From Mesostigma viride (taxonomy: Eukaryota; Streptophyta; Mesostigmatophyceae; Mesostigmatales; Mesostigmataceae): a stretch of DNA of 64,000 nucleotides. The translations under genes and the position numbers were made by a program. Positions 19,142 through 28,738 of the stretch are shown piece after piece (the first letter of the stretch is position 1; each line of letters begins with the position of its first letter). The notes beneath the pieces were generated by a model. It was not told the DNA's origin and searched no databases. It saw only the letters and a list, made by a program, of their open reading frames with translations. The stretch lies in contig RPFO01000225.1 of the NCBI GenBank assembly GCA_009746045.1, forward strand, positions 392,001 to 456,000, given 5' to 3'.

Positions 19142-20128
19142 CTAACCCCCCCGCGGGTCATCCGAGTGCATGGGCTCCGCAGGGATGGGATCTGGCTCCT
19201 GGACGGCGGGCGCGACAAGTTCCACTGGGCCGGCGGATGGGGGGCTCGCCGGCATGCTGGCAGCTGCAGGTGGCTCTTGTGGGGTAGGCAGGGCCGGGTC
19301 GGGAGGGCTGACTGAGGGAGGGCTGACTGGCGGCTCCTGGCCCGCGGGCATGGTCCGGATGGCCTCCAGGATGGCCTGCATGCACTGCAATGGGGAACCC
19401 TCAGGGATAATGCTGGCAGAGCCACCCAGAGAAGGGTTTTCCGTGAGGAAATGCAGGAGAGCTTGTGCATACTCTAGGGCGTCCGGCACAGAGAGGATCG
19501 TCGCCTGCAATGCTGCATCAGCCACAGTTGCCCCTTCCACAGGGGAGCCCCCCCTAAGGGGAGTCTTGGTATCCAGCCCCGTGCATTGGGTTTCCGCCGC
19601 CTTGACGGCGGGCTTTGACGCCCCTGCAGCTGCGTCGCCTTCGGGCAGCGAGCCGCCCGCTTCGAGGGACGTAAGGTGTAACACTGATGAATCCTTCGGC
19701 TGAGCCTTCGCCGCACTTGGGAGAGTCAGTAATGCGTGCTTCTCCTTCTGTTCACGCCTCCGCCTTTTATTGCTCAAATCCGCCCCGGAAGCTAGCTGGC
19801 TTCTCAATTCCTTTTCGCTCTTTAGAATCCGGACTATAGCGGCCTTAGACGGAGACTTCCCGTCGTGGGCAGTCGCAAACTCCTCCCGCAGCTTGTCATG
19901 GCTCCACTTGGTGTCCTTCTTGTGGTCGCAAAGCCAAATTTTCTCCCCAAGACTGATAGCAATTCTTTTTTGGATACCAGCCCTGTTTCGCTTGTCATCC
20001 GCTTCAACCGTGTCCGTCGTGGATTTGTGTAGCACGATTTCACCGCATGCAGATGGCTGCGGCGGAGCTGCTGTTTCTATTACGGGCTCTCCCCTCGGTA
20101 ACTCTATGGTTCCACCGTTCAACATCAT
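19142..20128 (-). CDS. CENP-B/psq-type helix-turn-helix protein, otherwise unknown
   Basis: An intronless 328-codon frame starting MMLNGG. Residues of about 48-110 (KRIAISLGEKIWLCDHKKDT, SHDKLREEFATAHDGKSPSK, AAIVRILKSEKEL) fit the N-terminal CENP-B/pipsqueak helix-turn-helix shared by pogo-type transposases and proteins derived from them. A basic KRRRREQKEKHA stretch, likely a nuclear signal, follows. The C-terminal 200 residues are Ala/Pro/Ser-rich with one short possible helix (ALEYAQALLHFLTENPSL) and no DDE catalytic domain. It could be a domesticated transposase DNA-binding domain, a transcription factor, or the end of a degraded element. No terminal inverted repeats were noticed. Confidence 0.6.
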   Translation of the reverse strand: MMLNGGTIELPRGEPVIETAAPPQPSACGEIVLHKSTTDTVEADDKRNRAGIQKRIAISLGEKIWLCDHKKDTKWSHDKLREEFATAHDGKSPSKAAIVRILKSEKELRSQLASGADLSNKRRRREQKEKHALLTLPSAAKAQPKDSSVLHLTSLEAGGSLPEGDAAAGASKPAVKAAETQCTGLDTKTPLRGGSPVEGATVADAALQATILSVPDALEYAQALLHFLTENPSLGGSASIIPEGSPLQCMQAILEAIRTMPAGQEPPVSPPSVSPPDPALPTPQEPPAAASMPASPPSAGPVELVAPAVQEPDPIPAEPMHSDDPRGG

Positions 20129-21107
20129 GACTTTATATGGAAGAAAACACCGTCTTGCATGAACATCCTATGCAGACCCACGACAACATTGTTTGGTTCA
20201 ATTACGTTCGCGCCGCGACTTCCTTTGTCGTCGACCTGACAAAGTACAGCCCATGGCTGAAAAAGAAACAGCGCGGGGAATAACCTACGGTTCAAAGGAT
20301 TTTGTGGGTCCACTCCAAACACCCATGACCATGAAAATGGATGATTATTTCGGCCATTGCACGGGCGCGGTAATTCGCACTTTTTTCACCGCGACTTCCG
20401 GGGCACAACGAATTGACAGACCGTTTGCCTTCAAACCTTGTTCCCGGTGCCCTGTGGCGCGCCGAGGGCGATGGTCCCCCTCGACCGCGACGGGCTCGCA
20501 AGTCGCACCTGTACTCCACCGGCCACACGCTCCGGCTAATGTTCAGTTCACAAACGAGCCACTCACGGCTAGGACAACTGCGAGACTGTACTGTAGACTG
20601 TGCTCGCAAGTTGGGACGTTGCTGACCTGCAGCCAACGGGGTGATCCGATAACTCGACACAAAATTTGAACGGGAGCACAACAGCGTAAGCGGAACCACA
20701 GACAACGGGAGCACAACAACATACGGTAAGGTATATATATACAGTAAGGTTACGGGAACTCGGAAAGTCCGCAGTCCGCACGTCCGCACTCCGCACCCCC
20801 GTCAGCTGCTGAAATTAGAAACGGCATTGCACGGCCGCGAGTACGGTGCGGCACGGCAGGGGCGATCTTGTGCGATCGCGACACTCTTCAGTCTTCGTGG
20901 CGTCAGTCAGACAAGTCGGCAGCTCGCTTGCCTGAGCTTGAATGCGCGCGCACCGTCATTCGGAGACTGCAGAACTACTGCTAGCATCCATGTGAGTCGT
21001 ACGTGGGACGGACACAAGGCAGTCCGTCGGGAAAAGTACCCCAGGGCGCCGGCTTATCGCATAGGAACTAAGATAATAGGGTGTTGAAACAGCAGCATGG
21101 TGAAAAG
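20129..21107. other. Intergenic between the CENP-B-like gene and the large LINE
   Basis: No gene recognised. The motif GCGGAACCACAGACAA occurs at about 20690 and again at 56060, with a shorter relative at 3296. A near-repeat of CGGGAGCACAACA occurs at about 20670 and 20706. These may be pieces of an unclassified repeat. Confidence 0.45.
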
Positions 21108-21467
21108 GGCAACAACAACAACAACAACAACTAGGACTAGGCCTGGGCCCCTCCACCTGGGTGGGCGAGTAGTCTCCTCGGAGCGTGACCTCCTGTACCC
21201 TCGGTTACCCTTTCACAGGCGCAATGACTATGGAATAGTTATCGCCACACTAGGTGATCCGCTATCACCAAGACACCTCCATAACGACTTTTCTCAATAC
21301 CTGCTGCCATTACCCAAACGTGGGTGTAATGCAGCCTTTCCAATCGCTTTGATTCTGCTCACAACACACTGCACAGTAGGTCTCTCTTTTAATGACTATC
21401 TCACGCCCACGCCCTGTGCATGTTGTGCCGTGTCTTTCACCTTTCGCAGGTCCAATCTCACCACGCC

Positions 21468-23728
21468 ATGGGGACCTACATAGATCCGACGACTGCTGAC
21501 AAAGTATCCGGACGGGTCAGATGGAGCCCAGCCATGGATGAACTCGCAAAATCCATGCAGCAGAGACTCCTGGTAGTCCTCATCCACGGCCGCGATGTAT
21601 CCGGTCCTGATCGACGCACCGTCGAGCAGACCATGAGCCAAATAGGGGGCGTCATCTGCGGGGGGGTCAAGAATCAACCTAACATTCACGTCAAATTTTC
21701 TACAGCAGAGGATGCCACAGCAGCACTTACCAAGCACACGGAAGCGGGGAAGAACGAGGCGTTCGTCACGGTGGCGGGCAAGGCACTCCGACTCCGTCGC
21801 TTCACGCCAGCAGACCTACCGTCGGCATACACCTTAACCTTAAACAACGTTTCAGCGCTCTACCGGCACGAGCACATGCTTCGACTCGTCGTCGAGACGT
21901 GGGGGACTGCCTCCAACATTGTAATCATAGAAGATACCGACACACCCCTGCAAAGGACTGCAGGCGACGACCGACGGCGCGTACAAACAGCGGTCATGGG
22001 TTATACCTTCATCTCCCCTGAGGATAAGCAGCGGTTCCTCTCTCGTCGCAAGCGGTTGCACGACCTCACCTGGACGCTGGATGACGACCTAACCCCCGCT
22101 CAGCAACAGCAGCGACGCGACCTGTGGCCGGAATACCTCCGCCATAAGCAGGACCCCCAGAAGCCCAAGGTGTACTGGAGGGGCGGGGACCTGATGATCA
22201 ACCACAAGATGTGGACGCCCCCAGCGGGCTAGAATAGCAATAGCCCTAGCTTGTAACCATTGGAGTCACTGTCGCTAAGGCAGCCATGCCTAGAATGTTT
22301 GCCTAGCTGTGCCAACAAACCTAGTCACGTGCCGCCAACGCACGGTACACAACCAGCCATAGCCTTAGCCTAGTTCTAGTACAGCCATGCTACGCCCTGG
22401 CTATGTTCAGATTACTTGCCCACGCTCCTTGCTATGACATGCTCACATGGGTCTTATTGCACCCACAGTTTGCCGGATCGTTAGCCTGTCCTTTTAGCTA
22501 GCCGCGCCCGATTGCAGCTGTGGCATGCCTTTGGCATGAAGGAGACTGGGGGTCTCTGCCCTTTCTCCTGTAGTGCACACACAGGGATTAAAAGCACTTC
22601 GGTGCTCCGTGACTCCCCAACGGGAGCACGAGTTTAATTAATTAATTAATGGGTTATACCCCCCACTTCGACCCGGCCATGGGAGTCGAGGACAAGGGGG
22701 CTGACCACATCATTGGCATGCCAGGCGGCTACTCAGGCAACGCCCCCCGCTGCATCCCCGACATCATCACAGTACCTCAAAAGTACGCCAATGCCAGGGG
22801 TATTAACTTCATCACCACTCAAGTGAATTACGAGGATCCCGTCTGCGTCAGCTGCTTTGCCACGAGGGAACACATCAGCAAAGAATGCCCAGAGCGCTCT
22901 CGCGCAGCCAGCGCCAAACAGAAGCGGTACGCAGACGCCACCGGTACAGCCTCCTTAGGCGACAATCGCACCCTCGCCAGTGACCGCGCCAAGACAATCA
23001 CGGCATGGCTTCTCACCGCCCTGGCCCCATGGGACGCTGTCGCTGCATTGGAGATTCCGCGCACCGCCCAGCTTGGTTTGGAACTGACCATGCTGATTTC
23101 CTACCCGGCGGAACAGGAGACCGTCCTGTGCCCTCTCAATGAGGCACAGGAACCATATCTTCCCAGATGGTCACCCACGGGGGCTGTCGTCAGACGCGGC
23201 CCCGCCATGCCGTTAGACATGTTTGCGAACGCCACCACGAGGCTGCGAGACATGGGCATGAGCGCGATCGTGACGGTAGACAGCACCACCACGTCCCTGC
23301 GTGCGCGGGCCATCGAGCCCACTGCTGCCATCAGATGGCACACCATCCAGATCATTATCCCCTGCACGACCACTCACAAGAAGGGTGACGCGCTGCCCCT
23401 TACCGGCTGCCGCTGGGCCCCGGTGCAACTGGCCAAAGCGCTGGCCGTGTCCGGCATCGACATCGACCGGTTCAGGTCCCTGACCCGCCCCTCGACGGGC
23501 GCGCCAACGCCTTCAGCCTCAGCCCCACCCACCAGCGACCACGCTCCCAGGGGCATGCGGGAAGCAGTCCAGGACTCGGACAGCCTGCCCACCGACCTCG
23601 ACCTCACTGATGCGGAACTCGGCACCTCTGCGACAGTGGGCGCGGCATCAAAAGGCAAGCGCCCTCACCCCGACGCCAGCCAGGTACGCATGCTCCTGCC
23701 CTTGTCCCCCCTCTTCCCTATATCATAG
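21468..23728 (+). CDS. ORF1 of the large LINE, split by an inserted element
   Basis: ORF1 begins at ATG 21468 (MGTYIDPTTADKV) and ends at TAG 23726-23728. It is interrupted after 22007 by element D. Outside the insertion the two coding pieces are 540 and 1068 bp and share one frame. Left part: an RRM-like fold (RLLVVLIHGRDVS; NIHVKFSTAEDATAALTKH). Right part: a CCHC-like knuckle CVSCFATREHISKEC (C-x2-C-x5-H-x4-C), then an Ala-rich domain and an acidic tail (DSDSLPTDLDLTDAELG). An RRM plus zinc knuckle is typical of plant and algal L1 ORF1 proteins that coat the RNA. Two bases separate its stop from the ORF2 start, which suggests stop-restart translation. A frame also opens at 22649 from the ATG of the TSD. 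Confidence 0.8.
21996..22660 (+). mobile_element. 5'-truncated ORF1-only element D, inserted in LINE ORF1, 12-bp TSD
   Basis: The TSD ATGGGTTATACC is at 21996-22007 and 22649-22660; the body is 22008-22648 (641 bp). It holds the last 70 or so codons of an ORF1 of the element A type (FLSRRKRLHDLTWTLDDDL to WTPPAG, stop at 22230-22232), a 3' UTR nearly identical to 1065-1185, the hairpin at 22608-22630 and a TTAAT tail. It lies in frame with the host ORF1, so a 270-codon chimeric frame results by chance. Confidence 0.95.
22608..22630 (+). other. 3'-terminal RNA hairpin, best-formed copy
   Basis: Outer stem CGTG/CACG, one bulged A, inner stem CTCCC/GGGAG, loop CAAC: nine pairs with no mismatch. 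It is identical in sequence to the hairpin of the LINE at 46662-46684 (-). Confidence 0.8.
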
Positions 23729-23730
23729 CC

Positions 23731-26700
23731 ATGAGCCAGCTCACACTAGTAACGTGGAATGTCAGGGGGCTGAACACATACGGAACAAACACAGCAGGGC
23801 AGGGACAACGTATACCCCGCACCCGAGAGTTAGCGAATGCGTTGCACAACTTGCTCGAGCGTTACGTGGGCCCCTCGCACGAAATTTGGATAGGACTGCA
23901 GGAACATAAAATCCAAGAAGCTGCCACACGCACAGCCCTTAGAGCTGCTAGAGCACTTGCACCTAGGACAGTTCACCGTTGGGCATGGGCACGCGGTACA
24001 CAAGGGGGCACTGCCCTCATTCAATACCGTAAACCTCCCAACCCCACGCTGACATGCCAGGACTGGGCTATAGTTACCGACACAGCGGAGGCTAGATGGC
24101 AGGGCCGTTGGACGCGGCAGTCTATTACATGGGCAGGAAATAAGGGATACATTATTAGTGTATATGCCCCAACCGAGCCAACGGATCAAGCCTCATTCTA
24201 CCCTTCCCTTTTCAAAATGGCCGCTGACCTTATCTCACAGGGTTTCGAAATTGTGCTGATGGGCGATTTCAATATAGACCTGGATGAACACCCCCCTATA
24301 CGCACAGCGGCCTTCAGCAAACAGATCATGGACCTGAACTTACAGGATGTCATCCGCTCACGAGACCACGGGCCCACTTGGCTGGCCACACGTTTAAATG
24401 TACGCACTACTCGTCGTCTTGATAAAATCTACATCACACCCGCATGGGCGGACCTAGTTTGCTACGCATCGGTCGACCGTTCTGTTAATTTTTCGGATCA
24501 CTACCCACTCATCGTTACCCTTGCCCATCACACCAACTCCGCCCGGGGCCCCGGCATTCCCCGCTTAAACAAACAACTACTCGCGGACGATAAGTACTAC
24601 TTTGAGATCATGACACGCTGGCAGTCGTGGAGAGCCAGCAAGGGTAGCTACACCGACTGCTGCAGCTGGATGCAGGAGGGCCTAGCTAACATTCTAGAAT
24701 TTTCCCAACTGTATTCACAAAATATCCGCCGCCAGAAAGGACAGGACTATCGGTACTACCAACGCATAGTGAATAAACTCCAAGCGAAGCCTACCCTGTA
24801 TCAATCGGAACTAACAAAACTTCAAAGAGCTCAGACCGAACTCGACAAACTACGTTTCGAGCGTCACACATTAGCACTAGACTCAGAAAATCTGTGGTGG
24901 CACCAGGTAGGAGAAAGAATGACCAAAGAGTTCTTTGCTCTGATTCCTACCCCTAAAGCTCACTCCTCTATCACGGAAATCCAAGACGAACACGGCAGCC
25001 ACCGAGACATCACCTCCATACTACAGAGTGGTCACCGCTACTACTCAACTCTCTTTCTAAACGAACCCCATCCTGATTCATCTGCCGCCATGCAAAAAAT
25101 CCTACATGCCATTCCCCGTCGCCTTACACCAGCTCAACAGCAGGAACTCGATCAAATCCCCTCCATGGAAGAGGCCACCACAGCTATGGAACACATCAAA
25201 ACCGGTAGCGCCCCCGGGGTCGACGGTCTGCCTATTGAATTCTGGAAAACGTTCTGGTCCCTTCTACACATAGATTTTTACGAATGTATTCTTGAAATTT
25301 GGCGGCACGGTAAGGTGAGCGGCAGATGGGCTGAATCTGCGCTTATCTTACTGTACAAAAAAGGAGACAAGACTCTATGGAAAAACTACCGCCCAATCCG
25401 TCTCCTTACGGTAGCGTACAAAATCATCAGTAAAATAATCCAACGACGCTTATACACCGTCCTAGACTTCCTCATTGGTCCGGAGCAAGTGGGCTTTAGG
25501 GCCAATCTCCACATCAACGACAGCATTACCCTCATCATGGACATTGTGGAAAAAGCCTGGCGCGACGATATAGAGGGTTTCATATTGTTCTGGGATTTTG
25601 AAAAAGCCTTTGACCGTATGTGCTGGGAATACCTAGAACACATTCTAACCGCACTAGGATTTGGCCCACAACTCATGACCGTCATTATGGGTATGATCAA
25701 ATCCCTGGCTTGGTATTTACTAATAGACGGACACAAGTCAGCGACCGGCGCTAGCTCACGATCGCTACCACAAGGAGATTGCATGTCCCCTATTCTATTT
25801 CTCCTGGCCCACGCAGGACTCTACTGGCTACACCAGAACGATCCTCGCATTCGGGGCTTCCCGACAGGTAACGGTAAAGGTATATTCCAAACGGCTTATG
25901 TGGATGACACAACAAATGTTTGTATCTCTCTGCCTGAAGTGCATGCTGTCATGGATAATATCACTACCTATTCTGTTGCCACACAACAACGATGCAATGT
26001 GCTCAAGTCCACGGGACTGCATATCGGCAAAACCAACACCCTACGCTACGCCCTCCCCAACCTGGCTGTGACCTGGGTCAAGCCGGGGGATCACCACCTT
26101 TTGCACAATTGTCCCATCGGCTGCACACCCGAGGGACGCTTGGCTGAACAACGTTCTTTCATGTATGATGAAACCAACCACGTGGGCAAGCTTGCAGGTG
26201 TCCTCCTTACCGCAGGGCGCTGGGGGGCCGTCCACCGCATGAGCCTACGAGGGCGAACCCTGATCGTCAACCAACTGTTGTTCTCTAAGGTCTTGTATTA
26301 TTGCCAAGCACACCCACCCAATGATGCCACCACACAGCTCATCCAACGCCTTGGCAGCAATTTTGTCTGGAAACAGAAAGGCTTAATCTCCCACACGGTC
26401 CACGGATGGATCAGCAGAGAGATGTCCTTCATGTCATGGGTGCACGGGGGCCTCGGGCTCCACAACATACAATGGCGTCTGTGGTCGCTGTATGCTAAAC
26501 AAGTGATATCCGCTTTTATGGGAGTTAACACACACCCTGGCTGCATGCTTGCACGTGAAACGCTAGCCTCTCTTTCCACCCATGCTAGTGGCACCTCGTG
26601 GCAACTGGGGGCGGGCATACTGGGCAGCACCCTTATTTCGTACAAAGGACTCCCATGGTACTGGCAGCGCATATGGACAGGTTACAATAAGCTCAAGCCG

Positions 26701-28137
26701 GGTCGCCTAGTCTTTCCTACTACTAGGGAGGAGGTGGCACGGCAGCCACTCTTTTTTAATGACTTAATCACAGACGCTACTAACAAGCCCCTCGGCACTC
26801 TCCACGGACACAACCCGTATGATGGCCTTCTGCGCGCGTCACCGCCGATTGTCAGGGTGCTGGACCTCTACCTGGGGCACGGCGCTGCGTATCGACGGCT
26901 CAGCTACGACGAGGTCAGCACTTGGGTCTCCCACATGCCCTCCCTGCAAGCGTGGCAAACTCTTATAAGTGCGATACCAGCTGCGTGGCATGCATTGATG
27001 ACTGCCCCACGCAAGCCAATTATAACCGGCGACTGGGTTAGCTTCTACGCCGACGGAGTCACGCCTGCGTGCAAGGGTTTAGTCGTGACGGTTCTGCCAC
27101 ATGAGGGGCTCCAACTACAGCTGCTGGACGCTATTTCTGGCCACAATGGGTGTCTGTATCAACTATCCACCTTATATGCGTACACGCCAGCTTCCCAGTG
27201 TCACCGCATACGCGTAGTCCCATGGTCTGTGCCAAGATCTTGCATGATCCAGCCGGACCCATTATCCCCGGTTGAGAGCATTACATGGCTACACGTGGGC
27301 AACACACGGCTCGATCTACTACATCTGGACCCGGTTGAATTTGGATGGGTCTTAACCAAGGGGGACATCAGAACCAGCAAATGTATCTTTGAGTACACCG
27401 CAGATTGGGGTTATGATATCTTGTTGCATACGTACCATCAGCCCCATCCGGGCCGAGCCCGCTGGGGAATACATTGGCCGGGCTACACTTGGGTTAAGAT
27501 GATTACCCTGGCGGTAGACCACCCTCTCGTGGACCGCAGGGCCACTGATGTACAACACCTTTTGATGCATAGGGCGATAGGGGTCTGTGCTACGCTCCAC
27601 GAGCGTTTTGGTCATGATGCATCATGCCTGTGCACGCACCCTAGTGAAACCATTGAGCACAGGTTTCTTTATTGTAATCTCCCTGGGGTTTGGACGTGGC
27701 TCATTAACATCTGGGCCGCATGGACGGCATCGCCACCCACTCTCCCAATCAGCGTGCGTACCATCATTTTCGGTATTGCTGGCACACCAGGGACCGAGCT
27801 TTCAGTTTCCCAAGCAGAATGGATATGGCTACGCACTACTATGCTATACGCGATATGGACCATACGCAACGAGACCGTCTTTAAGGTCCGCGAGGAGTAT
27901 ACCCGCGGCGGCGTAGTCCGGCGCTTTATATACCTATGGAATGCGGCTATGCGCCGCTACTGGCTGTTAGCTCAGGAACAACACAGGGTGTGGGACCCAG
28001 GGCCCAATAACGACAAGCCCAGCCCGCTCCAGCTTTTTCATGATCTACTGGGCCGTAATCAGGTATTCACCAGTATGCCTCATGGCGACATTACTCAGGT
28101 CCAATGGCTTCCCTGGTCTAATAACGCGCCCTATTAG
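23731..28137 (+). CDS. ORF2 of the large LINE: endonuclease and reverse transcriptase (1468 aa)
   Basis: Single open frame. Residues 1-270: apurinic-type endonuclease with TWNVRGLN, the WIGLQEHK Glu, LMGDFNIDLDEH and FSDHYPLIVT, all catalytic motifs present. Residues of about 490-760: reverse transcriptase, with SAPGVDGLPIEFWK, NYRPIRLLTVAYKI, motif A ILFWDFEKAFDRM near 619, motif B SLPQGDCMSPILF, and motif C AYVDDTTNV near 722 (Val where Ala is more usual in LINEs). Residues of about 1298-1315: zinc motif CLCTHPSETIEHRFLYC as in zf-RVT C-termini. No RNase H domain was recognised. It nicks target DNA and reverse-transcribes its own mRNA. All key residues seen are intact, so this protein could be active. 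The start ATG lies two bases after the ORF1 stop. Confidence 0.92.
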   Translation: MSQLTLVTWNVRGLNTYGTNTAGQGQRIPRTRELANALHNLLERYVGPSHEIWIGLQEHKIQEAATRTALRAARALAPRTVHRWAWARGTQGGTALIQYRKPPNPTLTCQDWAIVTDTAEARWQGRWTRQSITWAGNKGYIISVYAPTEPTDQASFYPSLFKMAADLISQGFEIVLMGDFNIDLDEHPPIRTAAFSKQIMDLNLQDVIRSRDHGPTWLATRLNVRTTRRLDKIYITPAWADLVCYASVDRSVNFSDHYPLIVTLAHHTNSARGPGIPRLNKQLLADDKYYFEIMTRWQSWRASKGSYTDCCSWMQEGLANILEFSQLYSQNIRRQKGQDYRYYQRIVNKLQAKPTLYQSELTKLQRAQTELDKLRFERHTLALDSENLWWHQVGERMTKEFFALIPTPKAHSSITEIQDEHGSHRDITSILQSGHRYYSTLFLNEPHPDSSAAMQKILHAIPRRLTPAQQQELDQIPSMEEATTAMEHIKTGSAPGVDGLPIEFWKTFWSLLHIDFYECILEIWRHGKVSGRWAESALILLYKKGDKTLWKNYRPIRLLTVAYKIISKIIQRRLYTVLDFLIGPEQVGFRANLHINDSITLIMDIVEKAWRDDIEGFILFWDFEKAFDRMCWEYLEHILTALGFGPQLMTVIMGMIKSLAWYLLIDGHKSATGASSRSLPQGDCMSPILFLLAHAGLYWLHQNDPRIRGFPTGNGKGIFQTAYVDDTTNVCISLPEVHAVMDNITTYSVATQQRCNVLKSTGLHIGKTNTLRYALPNLAVTWVKPGDHHLLHNCPIGCTPEGRLAEQRSFMYDETNHVGKLAGVLLTAGRWGAVHRMSLRGRTLIVNQLLFSKVLYYCQAHPPNDATTQLIQRLGSNFVWKQKGLISHTVHGWISREMSFMSWVHGGLGLHNIQWRLWSLYAKQVISAFMGVNTHPGCMLARETLASLSTHASGTSWQLGAGILGSTLISYKGLPWYWQRIWTGYNKLKPGRLVFPTTREEVARQPLFFNDLITDATNKPLGTLHGHNPYDGLLRASPPIVRVLDLYLGHGAAYRRLSYDEVSTWVSHMPSLQAWQTLISAIPAAWHALMTAPRKPIITGDWVSFYADGVTPACKGLVVTVLPHEGLQLQLLDAISGHNGCLYQLSTLYAYTPASQCHRIRVVPWSVPRSCMIQPDPLSPVESITWLHVGNTRLDLLHLDPVEFGWVLTKGDIRTSKCIFEYTADWGYDILLHTYHQPHPGRARWGIHWPGYTWVKMITLAVDHPLVDRRATDVQHLLMHRAIGVCATLHERFGHDASCLCTHPSETIEHRFLYCNLPGVWTWLINIWAAWTASPPTLPISVRTIIFGIAGTPGTELSVSQAEWIWLRTTMLYAIWTIRNETVFKVREEYTRGGVVRRFIYLWNAAMRRYWLLAQEQHRVWDPGPNNDKPSPLQLFHDLLGRNQVFTSMPHGDITQVQWLPWSNNAPY

Positions 28138-28281
28138 CCTTTCACCTGTCACCGCCACACGTGTGTGTGCCCACCTTCATTAGGATTCGCTGATACTCAT
28201 TTCCCCTCTCACCTCTTTGGTCCATAATTGGCTAATAAAATATACCCATTTCCCCGAAACAACAACAACAACAACAACAAC

Positions 28282-28738
28282 ATGGCGTGCCAACCTAGAT
28301 GCAACGTGTTGCACAAAGATCCACCAGACCTCTAGGGTAAGTGGGTAACTGTATGGCTTGACGCGACTTAACAGAAGATTTTCGGTTGCCGAGCTGAACT
28401 ATCTTTTCCAGTCGTATTAATGTTGAAGTTATGTTGGAATTCCGAGGATTCCATTTTTAATGGAAGTGGGACACGCGTGTTGTAATAGGTAGTCTTCCTG
28501 AAACACCGTTCCTTTTGGGTATGGGATGCAGGACACCGGCGACCGGTGATTTGTGCGTTTTTACCAGTCATTACTGCGCACCCTGATTGCTGCTAGGCCT
28601 GGTGCATAGCATCGCGTGCGTGCAACGTATACGCTTTATGCATAGCGCCCTGGGCCTACGTATTGCTGAATCGCTTTAGCTACACGCTCAATTGTGCAGT
28701 AGACATAAGTAGTGAAAGGTCCCGTTGTGTAGGCTCCC
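28282..28738 (+). other. 5' flank of HID1
   Basis: About 450 bp between the LINE tail and the HID1 start codon. No TATA box that I trust. It presumably contains the promoter and 5' UTR, so the large LINE lies within a few hundred bases of the HID1 transcription start. Confidence 0.5.

Larger units (their letters stand above)
21108..28281 (+). mobile_element. Nearly full-length two-ORF LINE with (CAA)n at both edges
   Basis: A 5' region of about 340 bp, ORF1 from 21468, ORF2 23731-28137, a 3' UTR of about 120 bp with AATAAAATA near 28232, and an (AAC)n tail at about 28257-28281. A second (CAA)n tract lies at 21108-21130 immediately left. Either the target was a CAA microsatellite, or CAGCATGGTG (21094) and CAACATGGCG (28276) are a diverged TSD and the left tract belongs to the element. 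ORF1 is split by a later 641-bp insertion at 22008-22648. ORF2 is uninterrupted, so the copy is young apart from that insertion. Clade: apurinic endonuclease plus RT plus C-terminal zinc motif, closest in style to L1-type LINEs. Confidence 0.85.

Noticed and set aside
20688-20705. GCGGAACCACAGACAA shared with 56060 and partly 3296
   Set aside because: Too short to define a family from this window; no borders or duplications found.
22649-23728. Separate zinc-knuckle gene starting at 22649
   Set aside because: The ATG is part of a target-site duplication; the sequence is the rest of LINE ORF1.
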